Part shown: positions 21,201 through 33,200 of the stretch, in pieces
How the letters are laid out: each line of letters begins with the position of its first letter
Numbering within the stretch: the stretch's first letter is position 1
Assembly (NCBI GenBank): GCA_900660155.1
Contig: CABFPE010000030.1
Coordinates: 794,207-858,206 of the forward strand
DNA from: Hofstenia miamia
Lineage: Eukaryota; Xenacoelomorpha; Acoela; Hofsteniidae
DNA length: 64,000 nucleotides
Reading direction: 5' to 3'
The notes under the pieces: model-generated
Databases searched by the model: none
Told to the model about the DNA's origin: nothing
What the model saw: only the letters and a program-made list of their open reading frames with translations
Translations under genes and position numbers: made by a program

Positions 21201-24200
21201 TGACATGTACTTATTTCATCCAAATTAGTATCACAGATATCCTCAAAGCAATCTCAAAATTTAACATAAAAATACAAAAAATGATAGAAAGACACAGCGC
21301 GCCTTATATAAATGGTTTTGGTCATTTTTTAAAAAATTATTACTAATCTACGAAAAAAATTAAGTAATCAAAATGAAAATGTTAATTTCAATAAAATATC
21401 CACAATAATCATATGCATGGAAAAAATGAATCAAATTCGAGCGCTCTGTTCGACAGAGCGCCCGTTTGAGGGGGCATATAATTATTTCAAATGCCAAAAA
21501 TATGATTGCTATAAACGATAAGCTTAGAATGATTTAAATATTACAATCTTCTTTATAAAAACTTGTTTAATAAATTACCTTCTAGCAAACTTTTAGAGGA
21601 AGAAAGTGACTGCCTACTTCTTGTGGATAAATTATTTACTAGCAATAAAATGAGCTTGTTGTATTCCTCGGCTGAAAAGTCACCATGTAAAAGTTCTTTG
21701 CAGTCTAAGGGACGAGTTAACAGATCATTGCTGTCTATTTTACTCTGCAACACCATCAGTTTTTCTTCCACTGACCTGCAGGATAAATCTTGAAATTGCA
21801 AACTGCTTAATATTTCCTGCATGTTTCTAATAGACTTCGAGTGAACATTTAAATCGCTTAACTGTAAATTAAACGACTTTAACTGATCATCAATGGCGTT
21901 AATTCTTTTCTGAAGACCAATATTAGTTTCCATGTTCTCAGAATGTCCTAGTTTATACTCTGAAAGTACTCTCTGCATTTCAGCAACTTCGGAATGTAAA
22001 CGATTCAGCATTTCTTGAGATGTGTGGATGATGGAATCATTCACAAGAAGTGCAACATAGTCTCTTCTAATAGCATTTAAACTATATTCAACTGACTCTC
22101 TATTCTTATCATTGGTTTGCAGTAATGTTTGAAATGTCTCTTTGAGTTGGTTAAATTGAGTATGTGTTATTTGTTCCACTTGATAAAGTCGAGAAAACAA
22201 ATTGTATAAAACAGGCTGTAAAAACGTAGGAACCTTGCTTATGGCAGTTTTATCTTCAGCAGTTGGATTATTTAAAAATTCACTAAGTTTTGAAAAATAT
22301 GTCGATGACCTGAGAGTTTCATCAAAAAATCCCAAATTTCGCAAAGACTCAATGAAATGAAATAAATCTTCAATTTTCTGCTCCAATTTTAAAAAGCGCT
22401 TGTCATCAGACAACTCGATCTTCGCAAGTAGAGCCTCAAGTTTTCTCCTTAATTCAATTACTTCATGAACAATGCCAAAATTTTGTGAGGTGTCTAATGT
22501 GACCAAATTTTGAAAATTACTAAATAACAGCTGGAAGTCCTCTTTCATTAATTTGTGTTCGTTATTGTAAAATGCGATCCTGTCGTTGACTTCTAATAAG
22601 TAAGAGTCCAGTTTTTCCATTTTGGACAACAGTTCTTCATCGCCCAGACTGACACCGCAAGAAGATATGCGCAAACGGCGAACTTCATTTTGTAAAGAAG
22701 CTACTTGGGAGATTAAATACTCCAATCTATTACTACTTGACTGTCCATTCCCTATCTTTGAACTCACTTGATGGTAAAAAGCTCTAAACACATTGAATTA
22801 CACAAACGGATAGCTTTTGTGATCAATTCCAAATTAAATAATAGAGGAGAAACGTGTGTTAACACAATAAAAACCTATTTAAACATTTTCTCAATACATA
22901 TATTTTTGAAAAATAATTCATTGAAATCAGAATTCAGTGGAAGAACTTACAATAAATACTGCATGGAAGAACTATTTGTAGTTGAGAAACTGTCGGAACT
23001 TTCTCCAAAACTACGAAGTACAAAAAACACTAAAGTATGATTTAATAAAAACAAAAAAATACAATAGCAATATATTAAAGTCATTGAAAATATATGTGTA
23101 GCACAAGTTATGCACTAATTTAAACCAACATTCAAAAGGTTAAAAAGAGTTGACAAGGGACTTGGCCTACAACTCGTACTTATTTTGACCAGCGAACCAT
23201 CCTGCAATCAGTAATTTACTAACCCTCATTGTTCTTGCACTTTAAAATTTAAATACTATTTTTAAATATCAAACGATTCAGAAAACAACTCCGCTTATAC
23301 ATAATAACAAAAGAAAATAACAATGTTGAACAATGTATTAGAATTAAAATTTAGGAAGCTTGATAGTGTACTATGCAAAAAGGTTGGAAACCGCTCTTCT
23401 GGTTAACCTTCGAGAAAAATAATGAATCTTTAACGTCCCACCCCGTCAAATATTGCACATAATATAGTAATACTTTTAATAATGATAAATCAATCCCACT
23501 GTTAGCACTCACATAATTTTTATGATGACATTGCACAATTGAGTCCTTTAAGTTAATACGTTGGGTAATGTAGAATTACTTAATTAATTTAGTGTGTAAC
23601 AGTGGTGACACACAACTAGACGATCATAGTAATCGCGGTAATAACAGATATTTAAATGTATGAACCGTTGATACACTTGGTGACAGAAATCAAAGTTTAC
23701 TATGTCGGACCCAATAACTACAAAATGTCAATACTCCTGGACTGTTGGATATAATGGTTCCGTCAAATCGACTAAGGAATTTTAAAATATGGAAACAGAA
23801 GATGACTATTTTTCAACGAGCTGCTGGAATAAAAGACGAATCAGTAAAGGAGCAATCCTATTGAATTCACTTTCTGACACAACTTTAGAAGTATACAATG
23901 GAGTTCCTCTAACTCATAGCTAAGATACATATAAGCTGGAAGAATACGGCAACCCTATAGATAGCATATCTTTGGAACTGCACAAGTTCTTCGAACGAAA
24001 ACAACAACCAAACGAACCAATTAATGACTTTTATGGTTATCTCATATCTCAAGCACACATATGTAAATTACATCGAATGGAAAAGAAAAAATGTCGATAC
24101 GATATATTGCTATAGGATTGTTAGTGGCATAATTGACGACGAGTGTCGGAAATCAATGCTTAAAGAAGAAAACCTTACGATTGAGAAAGCTATGTCAATT

Positions 24201-27200
24201 GCTCGTATTGCCGAAAATGCAACCGATACACTGAAACACATGAAGAAACCAAATCCTACCGAAATGCAGAACAGTTTGGGACTTCCTGGTCTGGACAGCA
24301 CAAACAGTCGAAGAGTGGCATCAGACAGTTTCAACTCTCAGTACGAGCCAAAGACACAACAACAGAATAATGTAGGTTTTGTGGTACAATTCACCAATTC
24401 GGAAGGAAGAATTATCCGGCCGCTAACATAATCTGTTTCAATTGTAGGGTTATCGGTCATTTTTCGCGCTCTTGTCAAAAGCCAACAAAAAATCAGGGAG
24501 CTCTTGTAAATGGCTAGTATTGCCCATGAGCAACAAGAAAATGTGGACTATTATGGGTTAAAGATCTTTTTGGGACAAATTTCGCTTATAGCTACAGAGA
24601 AAAAAGATAATTTTAAAACAATTGTACTGAGACAAGAACCGGTGTTATCCCCTGTTATATAGACACTTTATCGACTTATAATCTTATGAGCCAAGATTAT
24701 TTTAATAATTTGTCGAGGAACGTTACCTTAGGCAAATTGAAAAGCGATGAATCTATAACAATTGCAAACGGTTCTGTAGTTAAGCCAACGGGACGATGGA
24801 AGACAACTGCTCGAGTAGATGAATCAGTGGACGAAGAAATAACGTTTCGAGTTGTTGATCAATTGTCAGTGAACGCCATTGTTAGCATAGAATTTCTCTC
24901 AAGATTTGAAGCAATATTGTTGGAAATATACATCAATCGAAGTCACCCACAACTTAGCAGCCTGCAGCCGGGGATAGAGTCATTATACGATGTCTTACGT
25001 ATACTCAAATAGGGCACGTTCCGGACCACCGCGAAGGAATTGTTGAAGGCATGATGTCTCCTCAAGTTGCAGTGGTTGATGGAGAAACAGTTGCTGTAAA
25101 TAGACCAAGATTGCCAACGCATCAACAGAAGAGAGAGGAAGAGCACACGGATGCAATTAATCTTCCCGAATCTCATAATGCAAAATCTACAATTGCTGAC
25201 GAAAACTTGGCGTCAGAGGCTACACGACCCCAAAGGAACCGCAAGCAAAGACAGATTTTCCAATTTGGTTTTCCCTAATTTTCCGGGGTGATGTGTAGAT
25301 TTACTTAATTAATTGTGCAACAGTTTTGACACACAACTAGACCATACTAGTAATCGCGGTGCTAACAGATATTTAAATTGATAACAGAGGATACGTGTGT
25401 TTTATTATAAGCCTTCGAAAGATTACAGGTAATAAATGTAAGTTGCCTCTTTCCTAACCTAAATTCGTTCCACCTCCACTGACCTATAGCAGACGACGCT
25501 CTAAATTTAGAGTTAAATTAACAGTAACCGTCTACAGACAAACACTCATGCATTTCGGAAGACGAGGATTGTAATAGCCAAAATAATTAAATACAATCGT
25601 ATTTACAGAGTGATTAATAAGCGTTGATATAGTAAATTATAGATTACGTCCAACGTTCAATAGCCTATAACGTTCAAAAGCACATAACACACAAAGATGA
25701 ACATATGTGTAACTTTATATATAGTATGCACGACTATAATAAAAAATATTTCAAACACTTTAGATGGTATCAAAACAAAGTAAGGCTAGTTATATGGACA
25801 TTGAGATTGAGAGGTTGTCTATTTAACGAATCGTGACTGTTTGGGTGTAATTTCACCTCAAGCAAAGTTTACTTAAATATTTCTTGAAAAATATTGCAGT
25901 TACACACATGAAATTCTAAGACTTTTCACTAAACAAAGAAACCGTTTAAATGGAAAAAAACTTCAGGTTCAATTTGCATAAAGTATTCTCTTGCGAAAAT
26001 GTATACTTGTGACTGTTTGGGGTGCACATGCACCCCAACATCTAGCTGCTTGTTTACAATAATCACTACATAGATATATAGGAATGTATCTATATATGAT
26101 ATATACATTATATATACAAATAAACAAGTATATATACATATTCCTATTACAAGGGCAGTAGATGTTACTTCCATGCATAACATACATTGGAAATGATACT
26201 CTGTGCAGTGATATATCTGAATTTGGCACCTTCGCCGAAAAGAATTTATGAGTCTTCTAATCAAATATGTTGAATAGGGAAGAAATGTTACTGGTGATAA
26301 TTTCATTTAGTGGAAAACTTTGCAATTGTTTATCTGCAAATTTGACAACTTATATTGGCGCAGTTCGACAAAACCTACTAGAAATTCCTGCATCTGCAGA
26401 GAATATTAATGGAAGAATATGAGTTCATTCACGACACTATAAATCAAAGCCAGTTCTCCTTGCATTTCAATGCATCAATTCCAAAATAATACCACTTATC
26501 GAGAAGATATTTTTCAAATTTACAACTCAAGAAAAAATGTTCTTGATAACATTGATAGACCTGTTCGAGGATATATTTCAAAATACAATTTACGTCGCTG
26601 ACAGCTAACTATGTTGATGTAATCGTGGCCAATAAACGCATGAATGCCCAACACAATCAAATGAATATTATTACCCATTTAACAAGGAATTGAGATATAA
26701 ACTTTGTAGTGATTTGATTGAACCTAGAATATCAATGTCAAATTTGATGTGAAATACTACTACTAAAAGACTTTATTTAGTCATGTTACAGACTACAGAA
26801 TATCTATAAGAGTTTGCATTTACAATCAATACAATAACAAAATATAAAACGGCTGCAACCTTCCCGAGAATAATTATCTTTTAAAAAATTGAAAAATATC
26901 ACCTTTAATGTTTCTTTAAAAAATCTAGGTCTTTTATAAATTGACAAATTATACTTGGCTTGAAGACAGTTCACGTAATAAACAGTTCTTGTGAAAAAAG
27001 ACTTTTCTGTTCCTTTCAAACGAGTTTTTTGTATAGTAAATTTGAGTCTATTACTACTACGTAAACCAGGTCGTGAATTTTTTGCAATGCTGACATATTT
27101 CCAAACGTCAATATCATACATACCAGTTACTAGTTTATTGAATAAAATGATATCATTAAATTGCAATAAAAGGGATATTGGTAAAAGATTCAATTTTAAC

Positions 27201-30200
27201 AAACGGTCGCGGTAGTCCATTGAGAATCCAATAATCCACTTTGAAGCCCTGGATTGTAATTTCTCCAAACATAATAAGTTGCTGACATTGGCATGCCAAA
27301 CAGAAGAACAATAAATCAGAGTTGATAAAATATATGATCTGTAAAGGTTAACTTTTGTAGTAATAGNNNNNNNNNNNNNNNNNNNNNNNNNNNNNNNNNN
27401 NNNNNNNNNNNNNNNNNNNNNNNNNNNNNNNNNNNNNNNNNNNNNNNNNNNNNNNNNNNNNNNNNNNNNNNNNNNNNNNNNNNNNNNNNNNNNNNNNNNN
27501 NNNNNNNNNNNNNNNNNNNNNNNNNNNNNNNNNNNNNNNNNNNNNNNNNNNNNNNNNNNNNNNNNNNNNNNNNNNNNNNNNNNNNNNNNNNNNNNNNNNN
27601 NNNNNNNNNNNNNNNNNNNNNNNNNNGTTTGAAAACATTTTTGCGTCATCAGCAAACAAAAAAGTTTTACAATTGGTGCAAACCGAGGGCAAATCATTGA
27701 TGAATATTAAAAACAACATGGGACCCAAGATGGACCCCTGTGGAACTCCACTTTCTACATCCACTAAAATGGAATTTATCCCGTTTATTGTAACGAACTG
27801 TCTACGATTTCTTAAATAAGACGCGATCAGTTTTAGTACTTTACCACCAACTCCAAATTCGCGCAATTTTTGTAACAATAAGTTGTGAGGAACTTTGTCA
27901 AAAGCTTTTGCCATATCTAGATAAAGTGTATGTATAGGCCTATTTTCGTCACTAGATCTATATAATTCCTCCAAATAAAGCAAAAGCTGAAGCTGTGTAG
28001 AACGCCTATTTATGAACCCAAACTGTTTCGGAGAAATTTTGCTTCTAATCAGCGGAAATAGTTTATGAAACAAAACACTCTCAAAAACAAGGGAAAGCTT
28101 GGGCAAAATACTGACTGGTCGATACCTTGTAATGTCTGATCGTGATCCGCTTTTATGAATAGAACATTCAGTGATTGGAAACTACATGTAAACATCTACT
28201 TCAGCAGTTTAAAACACATCTGTTCAATCTAGATAATGCCGTTGCAAATTTTGCTATAGCATTCACGGCAGAAAGGCAAGAAAAGCTTGTGTTCACGGTT
28301 CAAGATGCATATATTTTGTTTGATAATGAATTACTAATTTTAAGATTGTAATCTATGGAAACAAACCAACCTAAACTCTAAACTCCTTATAAAATCTTGC
28401 AAATTCCAGTCTAAAGCTTAAAGGCAAATTTTAAATGTTTCTAAAATTTGAAAAAACATTAAATTGAAATTATAAAGTATAAGACTGAAACAAATGCGTT
28501 GGCTCATTTTGTTTTCAACAACAAAACTATTTGCACAATTACCACTTTGCATGGTAGACAGCAAACTGGAAAAATCATTTCTTAAAATATGGACCTTTTT
28601 AAATTTGCAGTTAAAATGTACAGCAAAAATTATGTTAATTAGCATGAAACTTTTCCAAATTTATATTTTAAAGAACCGACCTAACATTAATTAAAATATG
28701 CGTTCAAGAATTAGCACATAATTTGCAAGAACTTTAAACTTAAACTTGGTTTCACTTCTATGAGGAATGCATAAATTTTACAATTATGCATGCAAATGTA
28801 TATATATATAGATATATATATTTGCTATATCAAATTTATTAGCTACATTTCAAAACAAATTTATAGTATAAAAAAACTACGCTTCCATATATACGTCAGA
28901 AAAATTTGTTATTAAGCTAATTTTCAATAAAAAATTAACAATTTTTCAGTAAATAGCAGAGCTATTACAAAATATATAAAAATTACATTATTTCCAAAAA
29001 TGGTAAAATAATATTGAACTTCATATTCTCAGTATTCATAAATATTTGTTCAATGCATAAAAATTTCAAAATTAATGATAGCCTAAAACCAAAATTTGAA
29101 ATATACATTAACAATCCAAAACATTTTTCATTAAACTAATTGTATGTTTCAATGAGGTAATATACTTGGGGGGGGGGAATTTTGCTGATATTAATTTAAA
29201 AAAATCATATTTTGGTAGTATTCATAATCTTTTCGTAAAAAAATTGTTTTTTGTGTACAATATATGTAGGTTTCATTGACCAATCAACGTTTTCATTAAT
29301 ATTTCCCAAGTCATTTTCAATCAAATAGAGGACCGATCAAGTATATTAGAACAAAACTTAACTTATACTTAAAAATGACTTAATACATACAGTATTCACA
29401 AGGTAAAAGCTTGAAATATGTGATACATTTATCACACCTTGGTAATTCTAGGTCGGCTGTTAACCTTAGTACTCCTAGGGTTAAGGAAAACTAATGTTGA
29501 ATTTTACAATGGACACAATGAATAAATATTTGGATTGCATAAAATTTTAAAAGTTCAGCAAATCATTTAAAAAAATATTTTGACAACCAACAATGCCATG
29601 AAGTAAATATAGAAAACCCAACATAACATTAATTTTTTGTAGATAACTGAATATGTTTGAATGGCGCTATAATTTAATGAGGATTATTCTATTGCTGGTA
29701 TTTTTTCCTAAATCTGACTTCATAGTCTCACACTGAATATTTTTATTCGATTTTTTAAGTAAAGGAAATTTTATGAATTGGGCCATAGCGAACAAAAAGT
29801 CCAATGATCGTTACTTGGGGCTGTACTAACAGTGAGGCAAGGGGATAACATCATCAATGATGTAAATTTGAAAGCTAATTATAAATTTAATTATATTTGT
29901 TAAAATAAGGCTATTACAAGATGTTTTAAATTTCAAACATTAAATAGAAATTGATGAAGACTTACTGCAGCTTGTTAGCCTACCCACACGTTATGGAGGC
30001 TTGGGATTAAGGGAACCTGCACTTGAAGCTAGAATGGAACATGAAGCCTCCCTGATGATAACCCAACCCTTTTAGCAGCTTATTAAAGATCAAACAAGCT
30101 CCCTGACTAACTTTGTAATGAATGAACAGAAGCAATTGACGAGTGAACATAAAAAGATGAAAGCAGTTCATTGCTCTGATAGATATAAAAATATTTTCGA

Positions 30201-33200
30201 TAGATCTAACAATGAGCCACGAAGATGCTTTGAGAATGCCAGAGAGAAAGGTTGCTCTTCTTGGTTGAATGCAATGCCTATTGAAGAGGAAGGTTATCAC
30301 CTTAACAAATCCGAGTTCAGAGACGCCATACGACTCCGCTACGACAGAGCCCAACGATTTGCCAATCACATGTGTCTGTGGCAAGGGATTTTCTGTGGCC
30401 CATGCACTCTCATGTTCCACGGGAGGGTTTGNACTTATTCACTAACTATGTCCTCAAAACACCTGTCATATAATACTCTGAAAGATGGCAAAATTAGATT
30501 AAATTATTCTAACAGATAATAATAATGATTAATACGTGAAAAAGAAATTTCGAAAAATCAATTCTAAAGTTTTCTCCGAAAAACCACGCAAAGTTTTCAA
30601 CAATTAAGTCAATAATTCTTACTTAAAAACCACCAGAGAAATATTCGAAAACAAAATCAATAGCACCAGATTTCTTCAAGTTTTTGGCTTTACTTATGAC
30701 CTTCAATTTCTCAACGAAGGTTCTGATTGTGCTGACTGTCTAGACTTTGCTATCTAACTAGAGAATGATACCCAATGACAAATATGATAAATTGTTGAAA
30801 CTTTAACAATAAAGCAATGACAAAAAAATAAGCTCATCTAGTGTAGTGGGGATCTGTGAGGCCCATGGACTTCGTGGGATGGGGTGGGTGGAATAGGGAA
30901 GAAATCTTAGCCATTGAATTTTATGTAAACTTTTGGGACTATCAACTTTGGAATTCGTTGGAAGGAAGTGATCTTGAATAATACATTCATTGCAACACTT
31001 TTACATAATACAAAAGAAATACAGTATGTCTTTTCATTATCATTATAATGTATAATATATTATATATATATATATATATATAGCTATCTGATCTATTCTA
31101 GTAAAATATCAGCGCTTCACATATAATAATTTTTTGTCAATGTACATGATTTTGGGCCTTGCGAGGGGGTGAGCTTAGGGCTTAGCACTAGTGGTTACTA
31201 AGTGGTGACTACTGGTGGATAACTGATGACTAACTGGTTAGTAACTGGTGAGTAATTTTTGGTAACCAGTTGAATGCCAACCCTAGTAGTAAGTGGAATT
31301 CGTCTGAACGCTTTCCAATCTCGTTTATCGTTCTCAGGAGGCGACATCAGTACAAGCCCGCTCTGGGATTGGAACACCTCATAGCGTCATCACATCAATT
31401 TTTATAAAAAGATCTCAATATCTCAATGCGTACGCAGAATCGCAAGTTGTAATCTCAAAATCTTCAATGCTCTGCTCTAAATCAATGGAGACCACTGAAA
31501 ACGCATCATGATTCCTGCATGAGCCTTTTCACAATTTTTTCCAGTTTTGTACATTATTTCGTAATTTCATTGTTTTCAATTTTTAAAATTTTCAATAAAT
31601 CCGATCTTTTTTCTTTCTTAATCCGTTTTACATTTCAAATACAGTCAAACCCTCGTTTACCCACCGCGGTCTGGTTACACCGATTAGTTTGCCAGTTCAA
31701 ACAGGCAAAATATCATTAATTTGTGATGCCTTTACCCGCTGACATCGCCTTCCGCCTAAAATATGTCGATCTCTTTGAGAAACAGTAGGACATTATTAGA
31801 ATTCCCTACAAATTTTAGTTCGAGATCAAAGAACTGTGGTAAAAACCCCTTTCAACCGAAAACAAAGTCTTACCCAACGTAGTTTTCTGTGGTTTCTGCC
31901 AATGAATAAACAAAGCTTATCATCAACAAAGCTTAAGGCCTGTCTTACCTACACAATTTAATCAGCCCGACTTTAATATTCTAATACTTGAATATTTGCT
32001 AACAGAAACAGATGATAGGCATATTATATAAAACAAGGAAAATGCTTCTACTTACGAAGACACAGAAGAAACAACAAAAGCGGAAGCAAAAGTAGACAGT
32101 AACATATTTTTCTGAGAAACGAGGAATGTTTAAGCGGAATACTAGTTCTCATCAACGGCTTTTCTGACGAAAACACTTTCGAAAACAATGAAAATAATGT
32201 GGAAACTAAAATTAGAAATTAATTACAATTACATATAGGGAACCTACCGGAAGAAACAAACCAATGAAAAAAGGACAGTCTATTGCTTGAATATACTGCA
32301 TCTAAAATCAAACATTCTAACAACAGAATAACACTTTACCATACTAAATGGTTTGTAAAAAAATCAAAACTCCTGTTCAAGTACATTTTCAAAGTTTAGA
32401 ATATTAAACGTAAATTTTTAATGCGTCTCAAAATATCAAGGAACAGCTTGTCATAAATTAGAAAGAATTCCAAATGAATCAAAAAAGTTTGAGTTAAACC
32501 AGCTCACTGATTGAGACAAATATCACAAAAATATACGCAAGGAAAAACAAAATCCGAAAATAACGTTCCCAAAATTTAATTCGATCTTCATTTTCCACAC
32601 AGATCATTATTGGTTTTTTGTTCGTTCTTGTTACTATCTGTAATCAGTCTTTTGAATACGATTTAAAACTGCATTTTAAGAGTAAAAAGAAACAGTCTAA
32701 GCAAAAAATTAAAATTAAATTGAAGGATGATGTGCTTTAAGAGAGTTTTTTTGCAAAAAATTGTCTATAACTTTTACTGAACAATTTAAAATATTAGACA
32801 AGCAATTTAAAATTACGCACATTCAATTAAACACATTGCATTGTTCGTTTTTGCCGTTTAAAGTTACTTTGATAGGACTGTGTATTTGTATAATATCGTC
32901 TCTTTTGTGGAAGAAACTGCGGACGCAGAATGTCTAAATGTCCATATCGCGGGAATCTATGAACAAACTATTGAAATTGTATATCAACGCAAAAGAGGTT
33001 CTATCACGAAAGAAAAGTTTAGAACAATTTTTAGTGAAGTTGGAAGACTTGGTTGCAAGAGGATTTGCAATGCGGAATTTGGCCAATAGAGCAACACATA
33101 GCCATAGCCAATAAATTTCAGGACCCCATTATGATCAGAATGGTCCCATATTCTGCACCACTCAATCCGATAGACTATTGGTCAACAATGAAACAACCTT

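Noticed and set aside
23351-23536. 61-codon minus-strand ORF beside the LTR fossil
   Set aside because: Length is close to chance, with no motif, splice context or relation to the SUN frame.
25929-26306. 125-codon minus-strand ORF
   Set aside because: It passes through an ATAC/TA simple repeat, which produces its Tyr/Ile runs. No family motif was found.
31641-31690. TACAGTCAAACCCTCGTTTA, like one end of a pogo/Tigger MITE
   Set aside because: No inverted partner or transposase was found nearby, so it is too weak to annotate as an element.
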